Shown: positions 1 to 8,260, counted from the first letter of the stretch. The stretch: 64,000 nucleotides of DNA from Clostridioides difficile (GCA_012955965.1 JABBZI010000016.1:1-64000), one strand, 5' to 3'. Notes: generated by a model not told the origin, from the letters alone. Made by a program: numbers and translations.

Positions 1-2
1 TT

Positions 3-422
3 AGTCATACAAAAGCACCAGCAATATTAATTGAAGTATGTTTTGTAGACAGTAAAGCAGATACAGATTACTATATTAAAAATAAAAATACAGTTGCAAA
101 GCTAATAGCTGAGGGTATATTAAATAAAAAAATAGATAATATTGAGGTGAAACAAATGTATAAACATACAGTAGTTTTCGAGGGAGAAGTTGACAAGGTA
201 TTAGCACAAATAGTCAGTTGGAATTATAAAGAGAGTGAATGTTTAGTTTGTGATATAGAAGATTATAAGCCATATCAAACAGAAAATTTATATATTGTAG
301 GGGGAGGAGCATGTAATAAGATAGCTTCTATAACTAAAGAAAAATATACTATAATAAAAGGTAATGATAGATTTGATACACTTTATAAAGTATTAGATTT
401 TATAGATAATGGTTTAAAATAG
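3..422 (+). CDS. Phage endolysin (N-acetylmuramoyl-L-alanine amidase), 3' end
   Basis: The frame is open from the left edge, so the gene starts outside the window. The visible 139 residues comprise the end of an amidase_3-type catalytic domain (APAILIEVCFVDSKAD, a strand-and-loop motif of these zinc amidases), a linker, and a C-terminal domain that starts near MYKHTVVFEGEVDK and ends near GNDRFDTLYKVLDFI. From memory this matches the C. difficile phage endolysin CD27L and relatives, which cut the amide bond between muramic acid and L-alanine during host lysis. A GAGGTG-like ribosome site followed by GTG (147) and ATG (159) lies at the domain border, so a separate C-terminal product is possible, as described for clostridial endolysins. 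No holin is visible because the upstream DNA is missing. Confidence 0.85.
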   Translation, partial: SHTKAPAILIEVCFVDSKADTDYYIKNKNTVAKLIAEGILNKKIDNIEVKQMYKHTVVFEGEVDKVLAQIVSWNYKESECLVCDIEDYKPYQTENLYIVGGGACNKIASITKEKYTIIKGNDRFDTLYKVLDFIDNGLK

Positions 423-588
423 ATAAGATATTTGTATAAATTATTACTATTTTATGATAAAAAATAATTTTTTTAAAATATTAGCCAGTTTTGCTTGTTT
501 ATTGACTAGTTATGTAGATTGATTGTAAATCTATCTTTATAGTGCTAGAATATGATTAAATATAAACTAATTGAAGGGGGATGATTGA

Positions 589-934
589 ATGAATTCTAAG
601 AAAATAACATCCATATCATTAGCAACAATTAGTATTATAAGTATTTCTGTTGATAAGCCAAGTATACCAAAAGGTGAGCGTGTTATATTTAGAGTGGATA
701 TGCAACAGATAAGTCAGGGGCACCGATAGCTAATAGAACTGTATACTTACTTGAAAATGACTATCCAAAGGAATATACATCGTTATGTTGTCAAATGGAG
801 AAACTATAGATGGGAACTTTGATTTTGGAAATACAAGTACATGGAAGGGTAAATGGTTTATAGATGGAAGCAATTATGATTTTGCAGATGTATTAAGCAA
901 GTATTCTAGTGTTTTTATATCTCAAGATATGTAA
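589..934 (+). pseudogene. Frameshifted small secreted/surface protein remnant
   Basis: A good ribosome site (GGGGGATG) precedes ATG at 589, followed by a short hydrophobic, serine/isoleucine-rich start (MNSKKITSISLATISIISIS). The frame then reads IPKGERVIFRVD and stops after a frameshift near 700. Translation resumes in a second frame with ATDKSGAPIANRTVYLLEND, and in a third with NGETIDGNFDFGNTSTWKGKWF up to a stop at 932. Two frameshifts in about 350 bases mean it cannot make one protein. The pattern of an extended strand followed by GAPIANRTVYL resembles an Ig-like (Big/invasin-type) extracellular repeat, but that is inference. Confidence 0.55.
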
Positions 935-1034
935 TCAATGTATGTTTTAAAGTAATTATATGAATGGTTTTAAAACTAACATATAATTACTTTTTTTAAT
1001 ACAAGAATAAATTTATTTTGGAGAGGTAAATATA

Positions 1035-1552
1035 ATGAAAATTTCTAGTCAATATAGAAGCCAATATTTATTAAATAACGAAAGTGACATAAAAAACAAA
1101 AAAAAATACAAAATATTATTAAGAAAAATGAAACTACAGAAAAAAACAATTATCTATTTAATGTCATGAAACAAAAACAAGAACTTAATAATAGAATTAA
1201 AGATTTAAAAGACAAACAAGAACTTTATGCTAAAAAAATAAATGAAGCAATTAGAAATTTATTTAAATCAGAAATAGAAAATAAAAATAGTAATGTAGAA
1301 GAAGAAAATGAAAATACTATTTTGGAAAAATATCCAATTTCTCTAAATACAGAAGAAAAAGAGGAATTATTAAGTACAGATGAACTTAATGATAAAAATA
1401 AAGAAGAAATATTAAATGATGAAAAGTTAGAGGAATTAGATTCAAAAGGTGTCGATAATGAAAAAGAGTCAGAAGAACTAGAACAAAAAGATATTGATAA
1501 AGAAGATAAAGAACTTGAAAATTTATTTTTAGAAGGTAGCGACTGGAGTTAG
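1035..1552 (+). pseudogene. Acidic coiled-coil protein interrupted at an A9 tract
   Basis: ATG at 1035 follows GGAGAGG and starts MKISSQYRSQYLLNNESDIKN, then runs into a nine-A tract at 1098-1106. In the starting frame a TGA ends it at 1167. In the -1 frame translation continues without a stop through QNIIKKNETTEKNN and a long Lys/Glu-rich segment to EGSDWS at 1549. The second part is strongly charged (KDLKDKQELYAKK, then acidic runs), typical of coiled coil. Either one A was lost or the tract allows slippage. Function unknown. The stop lies inside the downstream terminator stem. Confidence 0.5.
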
Positions 1553-1570
1553 TTGTTACCTTCTTTTTTA
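1531..1570. terminator. Terminator shared by convergent genes
   Basis: Arms AGAAGGTAGCGACT (1531-1544) and AGTTGTTACCTTCT (1551-1564) pair with two G-U positions and are followed by a T-run. It sits between two convergent genes. Nearly the same hairpin recurs at 14630-14670 beside the paralogous gene. Confidence 0.75.
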
Positions 1571-1583
1571 ATAAATTTAAAGT

Positions 1584-1901
1584 TTATACAGTTATATATC
1601 TCTTTCTAATTAAATAATATAAGATTGTTGTTGTAATAGCTACTAATATCATTGCTATTATTGTAATATCTAATCTTCTTGTAAATAAACCTATAGCTAT
1701 GTATTCAAGACCTATTACATAGCGATAAAGCACTTCCAGTTTAACAGTTCTTTTTCTATCTATATTTCCATACTTTAATTCTAATTTATCTAAATATTCA
1801 TCACTACAAAAACCAATTTTATGTTTAATTAAGGATATTATTGTAGTTAATATTATAATTCCTACTCCGATAAGTATAAGATTGATATTTCCAAGATTCA
1901 T
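1584..1901 (-). CDS. Small membrane protein, paralogue of 14687-14998
   Basis: 105 residues starting at MNLGNINLIL, chosen because AAAGGAGG lies just upstream (about 1911-1918); a longer in-frame start at 1991 would overlap the preceding gene and lacks that site. Two or three hydrophobic segments are visible: residues 5-22, a middle segment around LYRYVIGLEYIAIGLF, and a C-terminal one (ITIIAMILVAITTTILYYLI). Between them is a basic/polar stretch with FCSDEYLDKLELKYGNIDRKRTVKLE. It is second in an operon after the CPBP-family gene. I do not recognise a named family. Pairing with a CPBP gene could suggest immunity to a secreted peptide, but that is speculation. Confidence 0.75.
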   Translation of the reverse strand: MNLGNINLILIGVGIIILTTIISLIKHKIGFCSDEYLDKLELKYGNIDRKRTVKLEVLYRYVIGLEYIAIGLFTRRLDITIIAMILVAITTTILYYLIRKRYITV

Positions 1902-1932
1902 AGTAGATACCTCCTTTAGCATAATAATTTTT

Positions 1933-2901
1933 TTATGTATGTTGTTTATATTCTTTTGTAAAGAGGAAAGGAAGATAAAATAATGATACAAATATAAGTC
2001 TCTCTAAAATAACATAATAGCTAAATGGCATTTCAGAACTATTACAAATAACATCTAAACTATTAATTAAAGCATGAATTATAGAACAAAACCATATATT
2101 TTTAGTTTTCAAATAAACATAACCTAAAAATATAGAAAGTCCAATTCCATAAATTAAATGAATTACACTTCCCATTATTGGAGCATCAGGACTATAGAAT
2201 GTAAATTGTAGAGGTAAATGCCATAAACTCCAACAAATGCCTACAATTATAACACCTATCTTTTTGCCAAATTTATTAAAGAAAATACTTTGCAAAAAAC
2301 ATCTCCAGCCATATTCTTCAGATAAAAAAGGATAAATATGTATTAGTGATATTATAGTAAGATTCAGATAAAATAAAATACCATTATAATTAAGATTATT
2401 TCTACTTATTATTAATGCAAGGATAATTTGAGAAAATATAAAGTAGACAATTAATAAAGTACCTATTCTTATATTCTTTAGAATATAGAGTTCTTTTGAT
2501 TTAGAAGAATGAATAATAAGATATAAACTGCTTATTAAAATTAATATATAATTTACTAATTGAGATTGATTGAGGTTTATTAAGTTAAATGATTTAGCAA
2601 TAAATAATAAAAAATAACTAAGAAAAAGCAATATTACTAGTGAATAAAACTTATATTCATCATTAGTTTTTCCTTCTGAGTAAAATTTTGCAATAGCTAC
2701 AGAAGATAGGGGCAATATCATCATGAATGATGCAAAGCTTTCAAGGTCAATAAACTTATTGAAATATAATAGAAAACCTAATAAATAAGTTAAACCAAAA
2801 GTTATAGAAAAAAATATTATAATCTGTATTTTCTTTCTTTTTTTATCGCTTTCAATATATTTGGGGTTTAATAAATCAATCCATTTTTCTTGTAAGCTCA
2901 A
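1933..2901 (-). CDS. CPBP-family intramembrane protein (Abi/CAAX protease-like)
   Basis: 322 residues, start TTG at 2901 placed by an AAAGGAGG-type site. The protein is mostly transmembrane (about eight hydrophobic segments). It carries the CPBP/CAAX-protease motifs: EEYGWRCFLQ (the EExxxR pair) near residue 200, and a later WHLPLQF and SIIHALINS giving the conserved histidine and asparagine. In Gram-positive bacteria this family includes putative intramembrane proteases linked to peptide-pheromone or bacteriocin immunity. It is first in a reverse operon with the small membrane protein 31 bases downstream. Substrate unknown. Confidence 0.8.
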   Translation of the reverse strand: MSLQEKWIDLLNPKYIESDKKRKKIQIIIFFSITFGLTYLLGFLLYFNKFIDLESFASFMMILPLSSVAIAKFYSEGKTNDEYKFYSLVILLFLSYFLLFIAKSFNLINLNQSQLVNYILILISSLYLIIHSSKSKELYILKNIRIGTLLIVYFIFSQIILALIISRNNLNYNGILFYLNLTIISLIHIYPFLSEEYGWRCFLQSIFFNKFGKKIGVIIVGICWSLWHLPLQFTFYSPDAPIMGSVIHLIYGIGLSIFLGYVYLKTKNIWFCSIIHALINSLDVICNSSEMPFSYYVILERLIFVSLFYLPFLFTKEYKQHT

Positions 2902-3316
2902 TAGAAAAACCTCCTTTAAGATATTATTTTCTTTTTTATAATCATCAACTCATATAAGAGTTATCTTTCTTAATCAAAGTATATCAGTAAGATAAGTACA
3001 AAGAGTGTCTAAAATATTACAAATATATATAATAAAAATTAATAATGAGATAATGAATAGCAAAAAAATTAATTATTTTGCTAAGATAGATTCAAATTTC
3101 TGAAAATTTATACTATAATTTATATAAACAAGTAGGCGTTCTTATAAAATTAAAAAATTTGTATTATTTGAAATATCAGTATTGATGATTCTTTTAGTTT
3201 ATTTACAAAGATAAAGAGAAGTGTATCAAGTGCCACTTGGGCTGATTATGTAGATGTTCTTATAGGAACTAGATTTGGTTTAGCATAAAATACAAATATA
3301 GAATTTAGGTGTTTTT
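2902..3316. other. Intergenic region with promoter-side repeat and a short reading-frame remnant
   Basis: The first 175 bases are upstream DNA of the reverse CPBP operon and resemble the region upstream of the second copy. Near 3175-3288 on the plus strand an open stretch without start codon reads SSATWADYVDVLIGTRFGLA and stops, which looks like the tail of a lost gene. The last part is the leader of the next plus-strand gene. Confidence 0.4.
2936..3075. repeat. Direct repeat copy A (upstream region of paralogous operons)
   Basis: About 140 bases, including AATCATCAACTC and the exact string TCTAAAATATTACAAATATA, align by eye with 15212-15352 at roughly 80 percent. Both copies lie upstream of reverse-strand operons ending in paralogous small membrane proteins. 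Confidence 0.7.
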
Positions 3317-3604
3317 ATGAAAAAAATTATATGGGTTTTATATAGTTTTATAGTTATTACAATTAATTTTACATTAAAAGAAAAAAATTATAACTTTATT
3401 TTACTGTCAATCTTTTTTATACTACTATTAATTCAAAATGGAGTATTAAAAACAGGTTACCAAAATAGAGCTACCTTTTATCAAGATAATTATTTTAATG
3501 AAAAAGATAAAAATGATGAGATAAAACTTATGACTATAAAGAATTTTATATTTTTGTCATTACCATTATGCTTTAATATAATATTTAACTATTTAACTTC
3601 TTAA
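3317..3604 (+). CDS. Small membrane protein, unknown function
   Basis: 95 residues starting MKKIIWVLYSFIV. Three hydrophobic segments are visible: the first 17 residues, a central one (FILLSIFFILLLIQNGVL) and a C-terminal one (IFLSLPLCFNIIFNYL), separated by a charged loop (NYFNEKDKNDEIKL). It has its own strong terminator downstream. It lies just outside the decayed conjugative element. I do not recognise the family. Confidence 0.6.
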   Translation: MKKIIWVLYSFIVITINFTLKEKNYNFILLSIFFILLLIQNGVLKTGYQNRATFYQDNYFNEKDKNDEIKLMTIKNFIFLSLPLCFNIIFNYLTS

Positions 3605-3656
3605 ATTGCATTTAGATTTATTTTAGTAATAGATAAATTAAATTTAAATATTAGAT

Positions 3657-3697
3657 AAAAAGGTAGTAACTATTTAATTATAGTTACTATCCTTTTT
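3657..3697. terminator. Strong hairpin terminator
   Basis: AAAAAGGTAGTAACTAT pairs with ATAGTTACTATCCTTTTT across a short TTAATT loop; A and T runs on the two sides allow use in both directions. Confidence 0.8.
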
Positions 3698-3698
3698 G

Positions 3699-4191
3699 TT
3701 GTGGATAAAATATTTAACTGACATTTATATACAATCTAAAATATAGAATGTTGAAAAATTAATGTTTATAGATGAAAATACAAGATAAATCTTATTCTAT
3801 ATATGAGTACTAATATTATAGCTTTTTAAAGAGAAAAACTTATATTAAAGGCTTTGGTAAGCTCCACTGGTATTTCAACCAATCCCATTCTTATGGGCAG
3901 AACCGTGTCATACGGGGGTATCATTATACTGTGGTACAGGTTACGGCAAAACAACCGTTCCAAAGGTTATTCACAAATCACTATATAGTCGCTCTCTTGA
4001 TTAAGGTCATGGCGTATAGTATTTGTTGGCTATCTGTATCACAAACGTATCTATCTACTTTATTCAGTTGTCAAAGAACAGTCGGCATTGATTTGCCTAT
4101 AAAAGATCACAATAGCTTGTGGGCTTTTATAGACAAATAATTAATGATTCTCAATGTACCAAATAGCTTGATACATGGAGAGAGGGCGAGA
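3699..4191. other. Edge of decayed Tn916-type element, no intact gene
   Basis: From about 3845 base composition becomes less AT-rich than the flanks. On the reverse strand a TTGACA hexamer (complement at about 4077-4082) lies in a promoter-like context. In Tn916-type elements this position, next to orf8, carries orf10/xis/int, but I find no xis or integrase frame here, so the recombination module appears lost. A 69-codon plus-strand frame (3931-4140) has no ribosome site and I do not accept it. Confidence 0.45.
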
Positions 4192-4422
4192 TTAAGACAA
4201 ATCAAATCTCAAAATAGCAGTAATTAGTTTTGTTTCTAACATTCGTTTCACTTCTTCCTCTACGTAAATATAAGCATTTCCATGTTCGTCAAATAGAGTT
4301 TTTTGTGAAAGGCGAATGATATAGCGTTCAAAGTGTTTTAGTATGACATTGATGGCATCTACATCACCATGAATTGCAAGTAAAATTACTGTAAAAGGTA
4401 ATACTTCATTGGTATTTTTCAT
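4192..4422 (-). CDS. Tn916 Orf8-like helix-turn-helix protein
   Basis: 76 residues. LPFTVILLAIHGDVDAINVILKHFERYI and the C-terminal RMLETKLITAILRF match, from memory, the Tn916 Orf8 pattern LPFPVI..A.GDVDAIN.VLKHY and LETKLI..IL. Such proteins are small helical regulators encoded beside the sigma-like Orf7. The stop of the upstream gene and this start are one base apart, so the two are co-transcribed and probably coupled. Confidence 0.8.
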   Translation of the reverse strand: MKNTNEVLPFTVILLAIHGDVDAINVILKHFERYIIRLSQKTLFDEHGNAYIYVEEEVKRMLETKLITAILRFDLS

Positions 4423-4423
4423 T

Positions 4424-4831
4424 TCAATGTTCCTCCAGGAGTTTTTTTAACTCTTTTAATGCATTAGTTTTGTGATAATGTACGGTACTTTCTGCTAAAT
4501 CCATCAATGTTGCTATGTCAGAATTTGTCATGTTGAGAAAGAATGAAAGTAGAATTATATCTTGTTTTCTTTTTGTAAGTTTTCCGATTGCTTGTGCCAT
4601 TAATACATCTTCAATTCGTATGTTGTAGTCGTAAGAAACCATACAGATGTAGTTAGAATCATAATCATCTAAAATACTCAATTTACTTAATTCTGCAAGT
4701 GACAAAGATTCGAGAGATACCAAATAATCATTTCTGCGTTTATTTTCGTCATAAATATCTCTAGCATAGTTACGCAAAACTGTTTTACAGAAACTGTCGA
4801 ATTGATGTTCAATTGTCTTTTCATCAACCAT
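4424..4831 (-). CDS. Tn916 Orf7-like sigma-70-type regulator
   Basis: 135 residues. The C-terminal part carries a sigma region 4-like helix-turn-helix: LTKRKQDIILLSFFLNMTNSDIATLMDLAESTVHYHKTNALKELKKLL. In Tn916 the equivalent gene supports transcription of the excision genes. A good ribosome site (GGGGGTGA-like) precedes the start at 4831. Sequence is clearly diverged from Tn916 itself. With xis and int apparently missing downstream, it may have lost its native target. Confidence 0.8.
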   Translation of the reverse strand: MVDEKTIEHQFDSFCKTVLRNYARDIYDENKRRNDYLVSLESLSLAELSKLSILDDYDSNYICMVSYDYNIRIEDVLMAQAIGKLTKRKQDIILLSFFLNMTNSDIATLMDLAESTVHYHKTNALKELKKLLEEH

Positions 4832-5131
4832 AAGATTTCACCCCCTTTCCATCACAAGGAGTTAAATAACCTTGCTTACTCCTATCACGGTGGGAGGCGT
4901 TAAATCTTCGATAAATTTCAAAAAAAGAGAAAAAATACACACTCTGCCTATAGGGCAAAAATGTGTATTCTTTAAAACGTATTTAATTTATATTGGTTGT
5001 AAGCCACCACCATATTGATGCATGGAAATATGCATTGGCTAGCTTTTCATAAAAATACAAAGATGCATAAGAAATTAATAGAGGGGAAAAACTTATTCTG
5101 TTATTAAAAAGTAGGTTAATTCTAATAAATG
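4832..5131. other. Non-coding spacer with hairpin
   Basis: Contains AATACACA (4935-4942) pairing with TGTGTATT (4962-4969), with an inner TGCC/GGCA pair, which could end transcription in either direction. No convincing gene is visible in the rest. Confidence 0.4.
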
Positions 5132-5636
5132 CTATTGCGGTCGAATTAAACTATATACATGACAATCAATCATGTTTCTATTCTTTATTATGGAATTGTG
5201 ACAGTATTCTTCAATCTTAAAACCACATTTTTCCAATACTTTACTTGACCCTCTATTGTAGGAATATACATTAGCATGAATTTTGTTAAGGTTGTATTTT
5301 TCAAAGGCAATTTTGCATATTTCTTTTACTGCATTTGTTGTTATCCCTTTGCCCCAATAGTTCCTAGCAAGCCAGTAACCTAATTCAGCATTTTTATTAA
5401 TAGAGGTATCTTCTTCAAATGTTAGGCTGATACTTCCAATAGCCCTGTTTTGATAAAAAATAGCATAGCTAAGTTGTTTAACATATGGAGTTGCCAAACA
5501 AAAACTAATAAAATCTCTAGCGTTTTGCTCCGTATAAGGGTGGGGGAAGTTGTCACGAAGATTCTTTGCAATTTCTTTATCATTTGCAAACTCAACTAAA
5601 TCGGTAATATAAGCATAATTCCACTCTATAAGTCAT
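5132..5636 (-). pseudogene. GNAT acetyltransferase, frameshifted near its start
   Basis: The frame encodes a RimJ/RimL-type GNAT: EFANDKEIAKNLRDNFPHPYTEQNARDFI at the N-terminal side, AELGYWLARNYWGKGITTNAVKEI (acetyl-CoA loop) and VLEKCGFKIEE at the end. The coding frame extends upstream to about 5625 without a start codon. The properly spaced ATG (5636, after AGGAGAAG) is in another frame and stops after 14 codons. One inserted or lost base in codons 2-4 would explain this. An internal start at 5497 would remove the first half of the fold. It follows the synthetase-like gene by 13 bases and was probably the last gene of that operon. Confidence 0.6.
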
Positions 5637-5649
5637 TTTTCTTCTCCTT

Positions 5650-6576
5650 TTATGAAACAGCTACAAGAAATCTTTCTAAGCCAATACCACTTATCAAACA
5701 GCGTTCTTTTTTATTTCCAAGCATTTGATAAGTCCAGTCAACAAATCCACCGTCAACCATTTCAACGGTTTCATTTCCTTGTTTGACCGATAATTTGAAA
5801 TTGATACCTTTATAATAATTATTATCAACATCATCATTATGAATTGATAACTCTATATTAGGAAAAATAAGTTTGATAGTTTCAACCATTCTGTCGAAAA
5901 ATCCGTCATTATCTTTGTATCCGTTTCTTTTGCGTAGAATAATAGAGAAACGAACATTTTCTATTTCACTTAATATATCTTTATAATAGTTTAAGTGCTT
6001 TTCTAACAACATTTTTTCACAAGTGTAAGACCCTGTATCTATACCAGATGAAACCATACAATATAAGCCAAAATGTGAATATAAACCTTTACCTACAAAA
6101 TTTTGTGCTCTTATTGCCCTAGCAGTAGTAGCCATGTGGATAGGTATAGTATTATTTTCTTCTTTTCTTTTTAATTTATCAGCAATAATTATTGCCAACA
6201 TATTTGAGGGGTCTGCAAGTGTTTCTGTCCCTCGTAGAGCACTTACTACATTATATTGATCTACGGAGCCAAAAACGCTACAGCTACCTAATGGAGCAGA
6301 GGGAGAAAGCATAATCGTCTTGATATCCATATTGAATGCTTTTCTCAATAATTTTGATTCCAAAGCATGAATTTCTTCTGGATCTATACCACTAGGGATA
6401 GTAAATCTATTTAGTTGGTATGACTTTAGAATATCAGTTGCAGTTAAAGTATTTGCTTGTCTATCAAACACTTCTAATAGAAGTGAGTTCAAGTCTGATT
6501 TTGATAGAGCTGATAACTTATCAACTATATTCTTATCCCCAATTTTATTTGTAATTCTACTTAAAATATCACTCAT
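5650..6576 (-). CDS. Class II aminoacyl-tRNA-synthetase-like protein, unknown function
   Basis: 308 residues, start fixed by TAGGAGG before ATG 6576. The middle carries a conserved block: MLSPSAPLGSCSVFG, then ALRGTETLADPSNMLAI, then TTARAIRAQNFVGKGLYSHF and SSGIDTGSYTCEK. The C-terminus ends SGIGLERFLVAVS, which looks like motif 3 of class II synthetases (GxGxxxR). There is no anticodon-binding domain and the length is short for a synthetase, so this is probably a paralogue that activates or transfers something else. I recall uncharacterised actinobacterial proteins with the same RGTE..ADP and AGRDTGS blocks. It sits behind a promoter with a Crp/Fnr-type dyad and is followed by a GNAT. Confidence 0.65.
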   Translation of the reverse strand: MSDILSRITNKIGDKNIVDKLSALSKSDLNSLLLEVFDRQANTLTATDILKSYQLNRFTIPSGIDPEEIHALESKLLRKAFNMDIKTIMLSPSAPLGSCSVFGSVDQYNVVSALRGTETLADPSNMLAIIIADKLKRKEENNTIPIHMATTARAIRAQNFVGKGLYSHFGLYCMVSSGIDTGSYTCEKMLLEKHLNYYKDILSEIENVRFSIILRKRNGYKDNDGFFDRMVETIKLIFPNIELSIHNDDVDNNYYKGINFKLSVKQGNETVEMVDGGFVDWTYQMLGNKKERCLISGIGLERFLVAVS

Positions 6577-6608
6577 AGTTATCCTCCTATACTGTTACTT
6601 TCAAAATA

Positions 6609-6649
6609 ATTATAGAATGGTTACAACAATTAATCTAGGTCATTTGACC
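6609..6649 (-). promoter_or_regulatory. Class II Crp/Fnr-type promoter of the synthetase-like gene
   Basis: On the reverse strand, GGTCAAATGACC (6638-6649) is a perfect GGTCA-N2-TGACC dyad and TATAAT lies at 6609-6614. The dyad centre is 29.5 bases before the -10 box start, which places it near -41.5, the position of class II activator sites. No good -35 box is present, as expected for an activated promoter. Confidence 0.7.
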
Positions 6650-6660
6650 AAAAATGAAAA

Positions 6661-6690
6661 AACACTGAATATTTACTATTCAATGTTTTT
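6661..6690 (-). terminator. Terminator of the nucleotidyltransferase gene
   Basis: On the reverse strand AACATTGAATA (6678-6688) pairs with TATTCAGTGTT (6661-6671), with one G-U pair, followed by a T-run. It lies 12 bases past the stop. Confidence 0.75.
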
Positions 6691-6701
6691 TTACTTTGGG
6701 T

Positions 6702-7484
6702 TTATTTGATTAAATCTTGGAAATACTGTAATGCAACCCTTTCAGCTTCAACCTTTCGGACAATAGGACTTTGTGATAATTCCTCTCTTAACTCAAGATA
6801 CAGGTTGATAGTAGCCTGCAATGCATTAACACAGCTTTCATATTCATGGGTAGCAACCGTTTTTTCTAATGCTTCAATATATTGGGGTGCGTCCAATTCA
6901 ATTTTTCTAACTCCACGAGGTAATTTACCTAAGAGAAGCTGTATTAATGGGGCAAGTACTGATTGTCTTAAAAAAGATAAAAAATCAATTGTTTCAAATA
7001 GTTCTCTACGTCCAATCTTAGTGCAAGCGTAATGAACCCAAATCCAAAATCTATCTTCAATCCACTGTAAGTCTGGAGTTGGGAAGTATGCTTCTTTTTT
7101 AGAATAAATTTCTGTTATGCAGTTGTTTTCTTCATAGAGAATAGCTGAATCTTCAACCCTATCTAGTAAACCATCTAAGGTTGTAAACTTAAAATCAACA
7201 TGAAGAACAGGGGAATCATAGAGGGAAATTATCAATCGAGGTTCTCCAACGTGTTCGCCAGTAAAAGCAGAAACTAATGTTCCAAACTGTTCCACAATAA
7301 GTAATCTCTCTTCGATAACTTCTTCATAGGATTTATCATCTGCTACAATCAGAAAATCTAAATCAGAATATTCATCTAACGATTTTGTGATATAAGAACC
7401 GCTAATTGCAAGTCCTATTATCCTACTATCTCTTTTTGAAAATTCTAATACGTTTTGTATCATTTCCTGTTGCGTTTTAGTCAT
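6702..7484 (-). CDS. Nucleotidyltransferase-fold protein (antibiotic nucleotidyltransferase-like)
   Basis: 260 residues, start after GAGGTG. Residues about 25-45 contain AISGSYITKSLDEYSDLDF, the GS-x10-DxD signature of the pol-beta-type nucleotidyltransferase fold, and VLHVDFKFTT supplies a third acidic position. The C-terminal half is helical (substrate-binding type). Enzymes of this form transfer AMP to aminoglycosides or lincosamides, but others are uncharacterised, so resistance is only a possibility. Its promoter shares the GGTCA-N2-TGACC dyad with the synthetase-like gene. Upstream lies the Crp/Fnr-type regulator. Confidence 0.75.
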   Translation of the reverse strand: MTKTQQEMIQNVLEFSKRDSRIIGLAISGSYITKSLDEYSDLDFLIVADDKSYEEVIEERLLIVEQFGTLVSAFTGEHVGEPRLIISLYDSPVLHVDFKFTTLDGLLDRVEDSAILYEENNCITEIYSKKEAYFPTPDLQWIEDRFWIWVHYACTKIGRRELFETIDFLSFLRQSVLAPLIQLLLGKLPRGVRKIELDAPQYIEALEKTVATHEYESCVNALQATINLYLELREELSQSPIVRKVEAERVALQYFQDLIK

Positions 7485-7545
7485 AATATAACACCTCTCA
7501 CTTTCTTTTATTAGCTATCAATCCAACATAATTATGCATAGGAGT

Positions 7546-7586
7546 ATTATATAATGAAGAAATAAAAAAAAATAGGTCACTTGACC
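7546..7586 (-). promoter_or_regulatory. Class II Crp/Fnr-type promoter of the nucleotidyltransferase gene
   Basis: Reverse strand: GGTCAAGTGACC (7575-7586) and TATAAT (7546-7551). Dyad-to-box spacing equals that at 6609-6649 to the base. A T-rich stretch fills the spacer and there is no -35 consensus. Confidence 0.7.
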
Positions 7587-7592
7587 CGAAAT

Positions 7593-7629
7593 AAAAAAGT
7601 ATTGAATAATTATTATCCAATACTTTTTT
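7593..7629 (-). terminator. Terminator of the Crp/Fnr-type regulator gene
   Basis: AAAAAAGTATTG pairs with CAATACTTTTTT around an AT-rich loop, placed directly after the regulator stop and before the dyad of the next promoter. Confidence 0.75.
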
Positions 7630-7639
7630 GAAATTATAC

Positions 7640-8260
7640 TTATGTTGTAGGAAGATTCTTTAATACCTCTCGCTGATTAATTACACTAAATCTTTTGTTT
7701 TCATAAGCAATTAGATGTTCTTGTACACATTCATTTATAGCACGATTAATGCTTCTAATTGGAGCGTTTACTTCGCTAGCAAGCTGTTTTTTGGTAAGCA
7801 GATTTAATTCACTTCTATAATAGTGTAATGATATACACCTCAGAAGTCGTTCTTTAACACTTAAAGATGATAATTCTTCAATTAATTCAGCATTTACAAC
7901 TAATTTACTAGATATTTCTCGAATCAGAAATTTTGTAGCTTCAAAATCTCCCCTTAACCAGTTTAAAAAATCATCTCTATGAAGTTTATATACATTACAA
8001 TCTGTGAAGGCGACAATTTCAACGGGTTTTTTCCCATCATTAAATTGTTCCATTTCTCCAAAAAAACTACCACTTCTATAAAGATGAATAGTTGAGATGT
8101 TTCCTTTCACATTTAAGATGAATGCTTCTGCAATACCGTCAATCATAAGAATTACATATTCATTTTCTTGCTCAGCAAAAAGAATAGTCTCTTTCTTTTT
8201 ATACGTTTTTTTAACAAGCTTCTTTTTAATATCTTCATTCATAAAATCAATTAAATGCAT
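7640..8260 (-). CDS. Crp/Fnr-family transcription regulator
   Basis: About 206 residues. ATG 8260 is preferred over 8266 because AAGGAGGG directly abuts the latter. Residues about 20-110 form a cyclic-nucleotide-binding-like beta barrel (IDGIAEAFILNVKGNISTIHLYRSGSFFGEMEQF). The C-terminal part holds a winged helix (KKQLASEVNAPIRSINRAINE). No cysteine cluster for an Fnr iron-sulfur centre is visible, so it probably senses a small molecule or is unliganded. A promoter TTACCT-17-TATAAT lies upstream (-10 complement at 8292-8297) without the GGTCA dyad, so it may not regulate itself. The two neighbouring downstream promoters both carry a Crp/Fnr-like dyad and are its likely targets. Confidence 0.8.
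   Translation of the reverse strand: MHLIDFMNEDIKKKLVKKTYKKKETILFAEQENEYVILMIDGIAEAFILNVKGNISTIHLYRSGSFFGEMEQFNDGKKPVEIVAFTDCNVYKLHRDDFLNWLRGDFEATKFLIREISSKLVVNAELIEELSSLSVKERLLRCISLHYYRSELNLLTKKQLASEVNAPIRSINRAINECVQEHLIAYENKRFSVINQREVLKNLPTT

Noticed and set aside
3931-4140. 69-codon plus-strand frame
   Set aside because: No ribosome site, composition like non-coding DNA, overlaps the reverse-strand promoter area of the Tn916-type remnant.
6706-7032. 108-codon frame opposite the nucleotidyltransferase
   Set aside because: Shadow of a well-supported reverse gene with a GS-x10-DxD motif.
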